In this document: piece by piece, positions 17,027 to 23,811 of the stretch | Layout: each line of letters starts with the position of its first letter | How positions within the stretch are numbered: position 1 is the first letter of the stretch | Source of the DNA: an uncultured Clostridia bacterium | GTDB taxonomy: Bacteria > Bacillota > Clostridia > Oscillospirales > Acutalibacteraceae | NCBI GenBank assembly: GCA_946493765.1 | Contig: CAMMAZ010000021.1 | Location: 1-38,441 of the forward strand | Direction of reading: 5' to 3' | DNA: 38,441 bases | Program-made: the position numbers and the translations under genes | The notes under the pieces: model-generated | Seen by the model: the letters and a program-made list of their open reading frames with translations, nothing else | Told to the model about the DNA's origin: nothing | Database searches by the model: none

Positions 17027-17048
17027 GAGCAAAAACTATATATTGTTG
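17001..17048 (-). promoter_or_regulatory. Pair of NrdR-like boxes over the nrdD promoter
   Basis: Box A (17033-17048) has the core CTATATATTG, matching all ten core positions of the NrdR consensus CwAtATaTwG. Box B (17001-17016) ends in ATATTGTGT and matches about 12 of 16 positions. Their centres are 32 bp apart, three helical turns, the usual arrangement for NrdR. Box B lies between -10 and -35 and overlaps the -10, and box A is just upstream of the -35, so binding should block RNA polymerase. nrdR itself is not in the window. Confidence 0.65.
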
Positions 17049-17265
17049 TTTTTTTCAAAAGTTTGGTGATTGTCACCAACATTTATTTTTATTTTCGGTA
17101 AAATTGTACAGCGCGGGAAAATCCGCCTTTTTTCGACAGCGTGCTCCGTTTCAAGCCGCAAAAAACCTTGAAAGCGGCATACACAAAGGGTTAGCGGCGG
17201 CATGCACCCGTCCTGTGACAGACAGGGAAAGGGGAAAGCGGACAGGACACAATATCTTGTGGTGC
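17049..17265. other. Gene-free stretch between nrdD and ogg
   Basis: The nrdD-ogg gap (16948-17265) carries the promoter and NrdR boxes at its left end. The rest holds a small hairpin (TTGGTGA 17063-17069 with TCACCAA 17073-17079), a 7-bp inverted repeat (17210-17216 with 17242-17248), and ACACAATATCTTGTGG at 17247-17262, which matches 14 of 16 positions of the NrdR consensus. No coding region or known RNA family is recognised. Confidence 0.5.
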
Positions 17266-18099
17266 CTAGATTTGTGATTTGAGCCGGATGTTTCTTGCAT
17301 AGTAAAACAGATATTGCTGGGCAATACCCTCCATCCCAGTGGTACAAACAGGCAGCCCGTCAGGATACAGCGCCGCCATCACACGTTTGATCCAGACGTC
17401 CAATGGAAACGCTTCAAACCGCGAACAGGAAAACAGCAAAATGCATTCCGCGACTTTAGGACCCACGCCCTTGATCTGATACAGCATTTCTCTTGCCCGA
17501 TCGATCGGCAGCGTTTCCAGTGCCGAAAGATCGATGATGCCGCCGGCTACCTTTTGCGCGGCATCGATCACATATTTTGCGCGGAATCCGGCGCGGATCG
17601 GCGCTAGATCCTCCACAGTGAGGGCGGCCAGCGTCTGCGCGGTCGGGAAGGTGTAGGCATCCTTACCGATGCGGTCGCCAAAGCAGGCGCACAACCGCGC
17701 GATGATGCCCTTGATGCGCGGAATATTGTTGTTTTGCGACAGGATAAAGGAACAGATCGTTTCCCATTTGTCCTGCCGCAGCACCCGCAGCCCGTCCGCC
17801 ATGCCGATCGCCTGTTTTAACGTTTCATCCGCGCTGAAAACTGCTAAAATTTGATCATAGTCCATGTCCAGTGCAAAATACCGGTAATAAACCGACTTGA
17901 AAAGATCACGCGGCATGTGGCATAAAATCACCGTCTGCCCGCGCTGTTCGAGCGTCAGTTCCCGACGTCCCACGACGCCGCGCCACAGACCGTCCGGCGT
18001 TTTTGCAAACCGGAACGCCTGTCCGCAGTCGAGCGTCTGTTCAAGGCCAAAATGCGCGTCGGTGATATAAACGTTGTTGTCCGCATATGTAATCTGCAT
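17266..18099 (-). CDS. ogg: 8-oxoguanine DNA glycosylase, OGG1 type
   Basis: A 277-residue base-excision repair enzyme that removes 8-oxoG from DNA and nicks the abasic site. The N-terminal OGG_N domain is followed by the helix-hairpin-helix region. K215 in I-K-G-V-G-P-K-V-A-E-C is the Schiff-base lysine and D234 in F-P-L-D-V-W-I-K the catalytic Asp; their 19-residue spacing equals K249/D268 of human OGG1. L-R-Q-D-K-W-E and S-Q-N-N-N-I-P-R-I also match OGG1. The start at 18099 follows GGGAGG; a longer frame to 18138 lacks a binding site. Unlike the common bacterial MutM, this is the eukaryote-like family found in many Clostridia. It diverges from the DUF6062 gene. Confidence 0.9.
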   Translation of the reverse strand: MQITYADNNVYITDAHFGLEQTLDCGQAFRFAKTPDGLWRGVVGRRELTLEQRGQTVILCHMPRDLFKSVYYRYFALDMDYDQILAVFSADETLKQAIGMADGLRVLRQDKWETICSFILSQNNNIPRIKGIIARLCACFGDRIGKDAYTFPTAQTLAALTVEDLAPIRAGFRAKYVIDAAQKVAGGIIDLSALETLPIDRAREMLYQIKGVGPKVAECILLFSCSRFEAFPLDVWIKRVMAALYPDGLPVCTTGMEGIAQQYLFYYARNIRLKSQI

Positions 18100-18141
18100 G
18101 CCAGCCTCCCGTAATTTTTTCTTCCCATTATACCACAAACA

Positions 18142-18150
18142 TGTTATAAT
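18142..18150 (+). promoter_or_regulatory. Extended -10 element upstream of the DUF6062 operon
   Basis: TGTTATAAT fits TGnTATAAT exactly. No good -35 is seen, which extended -10 promoters tolerate. The start would be near 18157, giving a 70-nt leader. Confidence 0.5.
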
Positions 18151-18227
18151 AATCTACAAATCCGAAAAAATTGCCGCCGGGAAATTTTGTTTGTTTCACC
18201 GGCGGATGCATCAGAAAGGGAAAAGTT

Positions 18228-18920
18228 ATGCGCGACGATATCTGCACCATACCGATCAGTGAAATTTTTGAAGAAAACGACGGATGCCCCATCTGCCGCA
18301 TGCGCAACATGCTGGAAAACCGGATGGTGGACTATATTTTGGGCGCGGCGATGATGGAGCCGGACGTCCGGCAGGAATCCAACCGGCTGGGATTTTGCGC
18401 GACGCATCTCAAACAGATGATGCGCTTTGGCAAGCGGCTGCCGCTGGCGCTGGTGCTGGAAACGCATCTGGACACGGTGCAAAATGAAGTTTTTAAAGAG
18501 GGTCTATTTGCAACCCCCAAAAAATCCGCCTACAATGCCGCGCGCATCGAAGAAACCTGCTTTGTCTGCGACAAGGTGCAGTGGGGGATGGAACGGCTGT
18601 TGGTGACGCTTTTGAAAACCTATGCCGAAAACTATGATTTTCGCGAAACATTTCGCGGGCAGGAATATATCTGTCTGCCGCATTACCGGCTGCTGCTCCA
18701 GCAGGCGCCGAAAACGCTTATCAAAAAGCAGCTGTCCGACTTTACCGGCGACTGCAAAAAATTGGCCGGCGACTGGGCAAAACAGCTGCGGGCGGATGTG
18801 CACGACTTTACGAAAATGTTTGATTATCGCAGCGGGCAGGACGAAGACGCGGACTTTTCCCGCTGCAAGGACGCAATCGAACGCACGTATTTATGGATGA
18901 CAACGCGAAATGACGATTGA
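18228..18920 (+). CDS. DUF6062 family protein, cysteine-rich
   Basis: A 230-residue protein of unknown function. It starts MRDDICTIPISEIFEE and carries C20-P-I-C23, a G-F-C-x-x-H pair around 63, C-F-V-C around 107 and C-x-P-H further on. The repeated Cys/His pairs suggest metal binding. No signal peptide or membrane segment is seen. AAAGGG lies before ATG 18228. It overlaps the pseudouridine synthase gene by 11 nt, so the two are translationally coupled, which hints at an RNA- or ribosome-related role (inference). The family name is from recognition of the N-terminal pattern. Confidence 0.7.
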   Translation: MRDDICTIPISEIFEENDGCPICRMRNMLENRMVDYILGAAMMEPDVRQESNRLGFCATHLKQMMRFGKRLPLALVLETHLDTVQNEVFKEGLFATPKKSAYNAARIEETCFVCDKVQWGMERLLVTLLKTYAENYDFRETFRGQEYICLPHYRLLLQQAPKTLIKKQLSDFTGDCKKLAGDWAKQLRADVHDFTKMFDYRSGQDEDADFSRCKDAIERTYLWMTTRNDD

Positions 18921-19566
18921 AATTTTATTGGAAGACGCATTTTTGATCGCCTGTTTAAAACCCGCGGGTGTTTTATCGGAACAACAAATGCCGGCGCTTT
19001 TAAAAGAACAGACCGGATATGCCGGGGAATATTTTGTCCTGCACCGGCTGGACCGCGAGGTGTCCGGGGTGATGCTGTTTGCAAAATCAAAATTTGCAGC
19101 AGCGGCGTTATCGGCGCAGATCGCCGACCGAAAATTGCAAAAGGAATATTTGGCGGTGGTGCACGGCGCACCGGCGCAAAACACCGGCGTTTTGGAAGAT
19201 TTTCTGTTTAAAGACTCCAAAAGAAATAAGTCCTTCGTGGTAAAGCGGCAGCGAAAAGGTGTGAAGGCGGCGGCGCTGTCTTATGTGGTTTTGGGTCAAA
19301 AGCAGGATTTATCGCTTGTGAAGATCCGGCTGCACACCGGGCGCACCCATCAGATCCGGGTGCAGTTTTCCGCCCGGCAGATGCCGCTTTACGGCGACAA
19401 AAAATACGGCGGGCATGATAACGCGCCGATCGCGCTGTTTTCCCATAAAATTGTCTGTGCGCATCCCAAAACAGGGGAAATGTTAAGTTTTCATGCGCTG
19501 CCGCCGGCGGTTTTTCCGTGGGATCTATTCGACATCAAGGAGAGCATAAACAATGAAACATGTTGA
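18910..19566 (+). CDS. RluA-family pseudouridine synthase
   Basis: A 218-residue enzyme that isomerises uridine to pseudouridine in rRNA or tRNA. The catalytic Asp is D48 in H45-R-L-D48-R-E-V-S-G. Further motifs are C-L-K-P-A-G-V at the N-terminus and [12 protein letters not shown] near the C-terminus. There is no S4 domain and the protein is shorter than RluC/RluD, so it is a catalytic-domain-only member; its target cannot be predicted. Its start overlaps the upstream DUF6062 gene by 11 nt and its end overlaps rnhA by 14 nt, forming a compact operon. Confidence 0.88.
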   Translation: MTIEILLEDAFLIACLKPAGVLSEQQMPALLKEQTGYAGEYFVLHRLDREVSGVMLFAKSKFAAAALSAQIADRKLQKEYLAVVHGAPAQNTGVLEDFLFKDSKRNKSFVVKRQRKGVKAAALSYVVLGQKQDLSLVKIRLHTGRTHQIRVQFSARQMPLYGDKKYGGHDNAPIALFSHKIVCAHPKTGEMLSFHALPPAVFPWDLFDIKESINNETC

Positions 19567-19990
19567 AATTTTTACCGACGGCGCCTGTTCCGGCAATCCC
19601 GGTCCCGGCGGCTGGGGCGCGATTTTGCGCTTTAACGGGGTAACAAAAGAATTGTCCGGCGGGGAAGCTTCCACCACCAACAACCGCATGGAGCTGTCCG
19701 CCGTAATCAATGCGCTGGCAGCTTTGAAAGAACCCTGCCGTGTGACGCTGACCACCGACAGCAAATATGTCAGCGACGCGATCGGCAAAGGCTGGGCGAA
19801 AAAATGGAAGGCAAACGGCTGGCGAAAAGCGGATAAAAAGCCGGCGCTGAATGTGGATCTGTTTGAACAGCTGCTTGATCTCTTAGAACGGCACGACGTC
19901 ACTTTCGTTTGGGTCAAAGGACATGCCGGACATCCGGAAAACGAACGGTGCGACGAATTGGCCGTGCAGCAGACACAACGTTTTAAATGA
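19553..19990 (+). CDS. rnhA: Ribonuclease HI
   Basis: A 145-residue nuclease that cuts the RNA strand of RNA/DNA hybrids. The four acidic catalytic residues are in place: D9 ([16 protein letters not shown]), E47 (N-R-M-E-L-S-A), D69 (T-T-D-S-K-Y-V) and D134 (E-R-C-D-E-L-A), with H123 in the loop. The basic protrusion (W-K-A-N-G-W-R) is present, so it is the classical E. coli-like form. It begins inside the pseudouridine synthase gene, with AGGAGAG upstream of ATG 19553. Confidence 0.96.
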   Translation: MKHVEIFTDGACSGNPGPGGWGAILRFNGVTKELSGGEASTTNNRMELSAVINALAALKEPCRVTLTTDSKYVSDAIGKGWAKKWKANGWRKADKKPALNVDLFEQLLDLLERHDVTFVWVKGHAGHPENERCDELAVQQTQRFK

Positions 19991-19997
19991 ATAAAAA

Positions 19998-20031
19998 ACA
20001 CCGCGGCGCAAAAGCTAATTGCGGGCGGTGT
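19998..20031 (+). promoter_or_regulatory. Hairpin covering the next gene's ribosome binding site
   Basis: ACACCGC (19998-20004) pairs with GCGGTGT-like sequence ending at 20031, and CGCAA pairs with TTGCG inside, around a small internal loop. The 3' arm contains GGCGGTG, the only binding site for the ATG at 20037. No T run follows, so it is not a terminator. Confidence 0.45.
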
Positions 20032-20036
20032 CAAAG

Positions 20037-20255
20037 ATGAAAAAGCGAAAAAATTTAAAATTGTTTTTCAAATCCGCGGCGATCAGTTTGTTTTGTTTTG
20101 GCTTACTTTTTTATGTCGTCGCCGGTATTATCTATGCCGACAACGTGACCAGCCGCACCATGGGCATACCGGTGCACAACATGGTGGAGTATGACAGCGG
20201 GACAAAGGCGTTTACCGTCCGGCTGTTCGGGATGGAATGGCAGCTGCAATTTTAA
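20037..20255 (+). CDS. Small single-span membrane protein, unknown function
   Basis: A 72-residue protein with a basic start (MKKRKNLKLFFK) and one membrane segment (about 11-33, SAAISLFCFGLLFYVVAGIIY). About 39 residues follow and end in RLFGMEWQLQF. The positive-inside rule puts the tail outside the cell. I do not recognise the family. It follows rnhA by 46 nt on the same strand and ends 4 nt before the convergent rlmA stop; a terminator for it lies within rlmA. Confidence 0.6.
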   Translation: MKKRKNLKLFFKSAAISLFCFGLLFYVVAGIIYADNVTSRTMGIPVHNMVEYDSGTKAFTVRLFGMEWQLQF

Positions 20256-20259
20256 ATAA

Positions 20260-21081
20260 TCATATTTTCTGGAACAAAACAATATGAAATGCCACCGGGG
20301 TGCACAACGTTTGCACCCCATTTAATTTTTGCTGATTTTCACGCGATGTTTTGTAGTAATACGGCGTCATATGAAAAAGATTCATGATGTCTGTTTGATT
20401 TTGCAGCCGCAGCTCATAGCTTAACCTGCAATGTTCCAAAACGGCAAACCCATTTTGCGCAACCGACGCAATCTCGTCTACCCGCACCGTTTCATAAACC
20501 GCCTGTTTGAGTCCCAACAGGTGATCTTGATCCGGAAACGCGCGCACCATGCGCCCGCCTTTTTTCAAAACGCGCAAAAATTCCGATTCGCAAACAGGTG
20601 CGAATAAATTCAGCAGCAGGTCGACGCTGCCGGTTTGCACCGGCAACTTGAAAACGCTTGCGACCGCATATTCAATATCGCCGCTGCGTTTTGCGGCAAA
20701 GCGCAGCGCGTCCTTGGAAATGTCGACGCCGGCGGTTTTGGGCGGTGCGGTCTTTGCAAGCGTTTGCCGGACAAAATCGGTGTAATAGCCTTCGCCGCAG
20801 CCCGCGTCCAGCAAACGCACCGGACCCGAAACATCCTGCGCCGCCAGGGATGCGATCCGTTCGCACAGCGGCCGGTAAAACCCGGCGTTTAAAAAGTCAC
20901 GGCGCGCCGTTACCATCGCTTTATCGTCCCCATGCCGTTTTTTGGAGGAACGCTGGCTTTGCAGGAAATTGACATAGCCAAACCGGGAACGGTCAAAGCA
21001 ATGTCCGTTTTCACACCGGTAAATCCGGTCGTCGCGGACAAACGATGCCCCGCATACCGGGCAGACAAAAAACGACGTCAT
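20260..21081 (-). CDS. rlmA: 23S rRNA (guanine-N1)-methyltransferase, RlmA type
   Basis: A 273-residue SAM-dependent methyltransferase. An N-terminal zinc ribbon (C7-P-V-C10 ... C23-x3-H27) is followed by Y-V-N-F-L-Q and G-D-D-K-A-M-V-T-A-R-R-D-F-L, both typical of RlmA(I/II), which methylate G745 or G748 in helix 35. The SAM loop is L-D-A-G-C-G-E-G (91-98). Type I and type II cannot be separated here; the type II protein (TlrB) confers tylosin resistance, but no such claim is made. The start at 21081 follows AAAGGAAG by 8 nt. Confidence 0.88.
   Translation of the reverse strand: MTSFFVCPVCGASFVRDDRIYRCENGHCFDRSRFGYVNFLQSQRSSKKRHGDDKAMVTARRDFLNAGFYRPLCERIASLAAQDVSGPVRLLDAGCGEGYYTDFVRQTLAKTAPPKTAGVDISKDALRFAAKRSGDIEYAVASVFKLPVQTGSVDLLLNLFAPVCESEFLRVLKKGGRMVRAFPDQDHLLGLKQAVYETVRVDEIASVAQNGFAVLEHCRLSYELRLQNQTDIMNLFHMTPYYYKTSRENQQKLNGVQTLCTPVAFHIVLFQKI
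20297..20330 (+). terminator. Plus-strand terminator inside the 3' end of rlmA
   Basis: GGGGTGCA (20297-20304) and TGCACCCC (20312-20319) form a perfect 8-bp stem with a seven-base loop, followed by ATTTAATTTTT. It is 41 nt after the small membrane gene and lies antisense within the last codons of rlmA. Confidence 0.7.
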
Positions 21082-21172
21082 AAAAACCACTTCCTTTGGT
21101 TTTTATTATACACGTTTTGCCCTTACCTGTAAATATGTAAAGCGGAAGCGGTTGCCTCCGCCCTCAATTATC

Positions 21173-21385
21173 TTAGTCGCGGGACTCGGTAATGACAGTG
21201 CGTTCACGGAACAGCAAAGAGATGCACCATACCGCCGCAATACCGACCAGCACATAAATGATACGGCTGACAAGCGCATCCTGACCGCCGAACATCCATG
21301 CAACAATGTCAAACTGGAACAAGCCGATGCTTCCCCAGTTGAGTCCGCCGATAATTGCCAGAATCAATGCAATTCTGTCCAACAT
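21173..21385 (-). CDS. DUF378 family small membrane protein
   Basis: A 70-residue protein with two membrane segments. It contains L-A-I-I-G-G-L-N-W-G-S-I-G-L-F-Q-F-D, the hallmark of DUF378 (YuzA-like), and ends in a short charged tail. The function of the family is unknown. The start at 21385 follows GGAGAGG by 6 nt. It diverges from the penicillin-binding protein gene and is followed by rlmA after 91 nt. A GC-rich dyad near 21140-21160 could be a weak terminator. Confidence 0.85.
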   Translation of the reverse strand: MLDRIALILAIIGGLNWGSIGLFQFDIVAWMFGGQDALVSRIIYVLVGIAAVWCISLLFRERTVITESRD

Positions 21386-21510
21386 TATAATCCTCTCCTT
21401 TTTTCGGCACGATAGTATTATTGACAAAGAAAAAATTCTTATTCATGCCTGTGATTATTGTTTTTCATTTTGGACAAAATATTCACAGCATCAAAAAAGG
21501 ACAGATTGGG

Positions 21511-23124
21511 TTGGAAAAACGAGGCATTTTTTTATATGTTTTTTTATTATTGGGGTTGATCGGCACGATCGCCAGCGTTTTATATGTCAACGTACAAAGC
21601 TACAGCACGGTATCCCAGAGCTACAACAGCACATCCATCACAGCCGACACCTCGCGCGGTACCATTTATGACTGTAAAAAACGACCGCTTGTCAACTCCG
21701 AATATCAATATATCGCGGTGGTGCCGCCGTCGGTCTCGTATTTATCGCAGGTTTATAAATACCAATTATCCCAGACGGATATCAGCCGGGTCGCTTCCGG
21801 ATTTCCGATCTGCGTGCAGGTGGATGCAGATTTTGAATCGGACGACATTCCGGTCTTAAAGGTCCCGAAGCGGTATGATGCCGATGCGCTGTGCGCACAC
21901 ATCATCGGGTATCTCGATGATGAGGGAAACGGTGTTTCCGGCATTGAAAAGGCGTTTAACGAACAACTGACCGGCGGGGAACTCAATGTTTATTTTAAAA
22001 AGGACGCACTGGGCAACACACTGGCCGGCGAAGAAGCGCAGATCCAGCGGGAGGACTATGATCACGTCGGATCGGTTGTTTTGACCATCGACAAGGATAT
22101 CCAGCGCATCACCGCAACGGCTGCCAATGCGTTTATTGAAAAGGGCGCAGTGGTTGTTTTGGAAAATGCGACCGGGAAAATCCGTGCGATGTGCAGTCTG
22201 CCGGACTTTTCCCAAAACAATTTGGAAGCAAGCCTTAACAGTACGGATTCGCCGTTTGTCAACCGTGCACTGTCCGGTTACAACGCCGGTTCCGTTTTTA
22301 AACTTTGCACCGCCGCAGCCGCATTGGAAGCCGGCGTTTCTTATACCTGCACCTGCAAAGGCTACACCGACGTTGGCGGCGTGACCTTCCATTGCATGCA
22401 GGAGCATGGGACCGTTGACATGCAAACCGCGCTTGAGAAATCCTGCAATGTTTATTTTATCGAATTGTCCCAGAAATTATCCGCAACGCCGCTTTATAAT
22501 ATGGCGCAAAACATGGGATTCGGCACATCGATCGAGCTTTGCGACGGCATTGTCGCCGATAAGGGCGTTTTGCCGGAACTGGCAGATATCAAACGCAATC
22601 CTGCGGCGCTGGCCAATTTTGCATTTGGACAGGGAAGCCTGCTTGCAACGCCGCTGCAGATCGCTTCGATGCTGCAATGCATTTCCAACAAGGGGCAACG
22701 GATCCGTCCATCGCTGATCGAAGAGGTGACCGATCAAAACGGCGTTTTGATCGAACAAGCAAAGCTTTCCGCGCCGACCAATGTGATCAGTGAAGAAACG
22801 GCCGGCACCCTGCTGTCCTATATGGTCAGCGTCGTGGAAAACGGAACGGGGAAAAACGCAAAGCCTGCGACCGGCGGCGCGGGCGGGAAAACCGCAACGG
22901 CGGAAACCGGATGGAAAGATGAGAACGGAAACGATATGGTGCAGACTTGGTTTGCCGGTGTGTTCCCGGCCAAAGATCCGATCTACACGGTGGTGGTTCT
23001 AAGCGAAAACGGAAAATCCGGCAGCGAATCCGCCGCGCCGGTTTTCAAGAAAATTGCCGATCATGTCAATGCGCTGGAACACCGTGTCGAGCCGGAAACA
23101 GATTCCGATCTGGAAAAAAAGTAA
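21511..23124 (+). CDS. Class B penicillin-binding protein (transpeptidase)
   Basis: A 537-residue peptidoglycan transpeptidase: one N-terminal membrane anchor (about 5-25), a PBP dimerisation domain with the R-G-T-I-Y-D motif, and a C-terminal transpeptidase domain. The active-site motifs are S261-V-F-K264, S311-C-N313 and K460-T-A462; the last is K-T-G in most relatives. Start choice: TTG 21511 has AAAAAGGA 9 nt upstream, whereas ATGs at 21421 and 21445 have no binding site and would add a hydrophobic lead. No PASTA domain is present. It resembles PBP2/SpoVD-type proteins, but no morphogene neighbour (mre, fts, spo) allows assignment. Confidence 0.88.
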   Translation: MEKRGIFLYVFLLLGLIGTIASVLYVNVQSYSTVSQSYNSTSITADTSRGTIYDCKKRPLVNSEYQYIAVVPPSVSYLSQVYKYQLSQTDISRVASGFPICVQVDADFESDDIPVLKVPKRYDADALCAHIIGYLDDEGNGVSGIEKAFNEQLTGGELNVYFKKDALGNTLAGEEAQIQREDYDHVGSVVLTIDKDIQRITATAANAFIEKGAVVVLENATGKIRAMCSLPDFSQNNLEASLNSTDSPFVNRALSGYNAGSVFKLCTAAAALEAGVSYTCTCKGYTDVGGVTFHCMQEHGTVDMQTALEKSCNVYFIELSQKLSATPLYNMAQNMGFGTSIELCDGIVADKGVLPELADIKRNPAALANFAFGQGSLLATPLQIASMLQCISNKGQRIRPSLIEEVTDQNGVLIEQAKLSAPTNVISEETAGTLLSYMVSVVENGTGKNAKPATGGAGGKTATAETGWKDENGNDMVQTWFAGVFPAKDPIYTVVVLSENGKSGSESAAPVFKKIADHVNALEHRVEPETDSDLEKK

Positions 23125-23155
23125 AAGTTGATCTGCACATCGTAACCATTAAAAA

Positions 23156-23202
23156 GAATCCCTTTTCAGTATTTTACCGAAAAGGGATTCCTTTAAAATT
23201 TT
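23156..23202 (+). terminator. Intrinsic terminator of the PBP gene
   Basis: A perfect 12-bp stem (23156-23167 with 23179-23190) with an 11-nt loop, then CTTTAAAATTTTTC. Confidence 0.85.
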
Positions 23203-23225
23203 TCAAGTGGCGACGCTCCATCAGA

Positions 23226-23420
23226 TTATTTTTTGTCCCAAAATAAAACTTTCCCTGCAAAAACAACCGTTAAAACAGAAAAAAAGATAAACAAAGCTTC
23301 AAATAAAACACGCAGTCCCAAGGTGGCGGATTCCGCTTTGAACACGCATAAATAAATCGAAACAGCGGTACAGCAAAGGCAAAGTGATAACAGCACAATA
23401 AAACGTTTGATGAAAACCAC
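23226..23420 (-). CDS. Small two-span membrane protein
   Basis: A predicted protein of 61-64 residues with two hydrophobic segments, a basic K-R near the start and a W-D-K-K tail. Family not recognised. Supporting it are a near-perfect promoter (23477-23505) and a ribosome binding site. The start is odd: GTG 23420 overlaps the only strong site (AAAAAGGAAG), and at the ideal distance the codon is AUC (23411-23409) rather than AUG. It diverges from the XRE regulator and probably shares its operator. Confidence 0.5.
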   Translation of the reverse strand: MVFIKRFIVLLSLCLCCTAVSIYLCVFKAESATLGLRVLFEALFIFFSVLTVVFAGKVLFWDKK

Positions 23421-23476
23421 TTCCTTTTTCGGAAAATTTGGAAGTCAAAAGCCGTTTGCCTATCCTTTTTTAAGAT

Positions 23477-23505
23477 ATTATAACCTGTTTTAGATTAGAA
23501 GTCAA
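23477..23505 (-). promoter_or_regulatory. Sigma-A promoter of the small membrane protein gene
   Basis: Read on the minus strand, TTGACT (23505-23500) and TATAAT (23482-23477) have 17-bp spacing. Confidence 0.8.
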
Positions 23506-23523
23506 TAACCTGAAACAGATTAG
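23480..23523. promoter_or_regulatory. Operator-like direct repeat between the divergent pair
   Basis: ATAACCTGTTTTAGATTAG (23480-23498) and ATAACCTGAAACAGATTAG (23505-23523) are 19-bp direct repeats offset by 25 bp. They differ only in the four central bases plus their direct neighbours. Each has a CTG-N3-(C/T)AG core. The first touches the -10 and the second the -35 of the minus promoter, and the second lies just upstream of the likely -10 (TACAAT, 23526-23531) of the XRE gene. Confidence 0.65.
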
Positions 23524-23559
23524 GATACAATAAGCACGGGTGATCGTTTATGTATCCTA
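23521..23559 (+). repeat. Inverted repeat around the XRE start codon
   Basis: TAGGATACA (23521-23529) and TGTATCCTA (23551-23559) are a perfect 9-bp inverted repeat with a 21-nt loop. The loop contains the binding site GGGTG, and the 3' arm contains the last two bases of the ATG. It may be an RNA hairpin or a DNA operator. Confidence 0.5.
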
Positions 23560-23765
23560 GAATCAGGGATCTCAGAGAAGACAGGGACCTGAATCAAACA
23601 CAGGTCGCAAAGATGCTCGGTATGTCACAAACAGGATATTCCAAATATGAAACAGGAGAGAACGATATTCCCACGAGTATTTTAATCAAGCTCGCAAAAT
23701 TTTATGATACCAGTGTGGATTATATTCTGGGTCAAACAAACATTAAAAAAAGATACCGGGAGTAA
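23550..23765 (+). CDS. XRE-family transcriptional regulator
   Basis: A 71-residue protein that is almost entirely one helix-turn-helix domain. Q-T-Q-V-A-K-M-L-G-M-S-Q-T-G-Y-S-K-Y-E-T-G (16-36) is the HTH_3 signature, and the C-terminal helix reads Y-D-T-S-V-D-Y-I-L-G. No sensor domain is present, as in phage-repressor-like or antitoxin-like regulators. It probably represses its own and the divergent promoter through the 19-bp repeats. The binding site is GGGTG, 7 nt before ATG 23550. The stop codon lies inside the terminator stem-loop. Confidence 0.88.
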   Translation: MYPRIRDLREDRDLNQTQVAKMLGMSQTGYSKYETGENDIPTSILIKLAKFYDTSVDYILGQTNIKKRYRE

Positions 23766-23793
23766 ACATTCCGTTTGCTGCCGGTATCTTTTT
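23747..23793. terminator. Bidirectional terminator between the XRE gene and ilvE
   Basis: A long stem (AAAGATACCGG at 23749-23759 with CCGGTATCTTT at 23781-23791) extends inward through AGTAAAC/GTTTGCT with one G-T pair. T runs follow on both strands. It overlaps the XRE stop codon and ends 19 nt before the ilvE stop, so it closes the whole ilv operon. Confidence 0.88.
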
Positions 23794-23811
23794 GTTTTAA
23801 TAAATTGGGAA

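Noticed and set aside
17049-17265. Cobalamin or other riboswitch before nrdD
   Set aside because: No B12-box or similar core; NrdD is a class III enzyme that does not use cobalamin, and the mapped-looking promoter lies downstream of this stretch.
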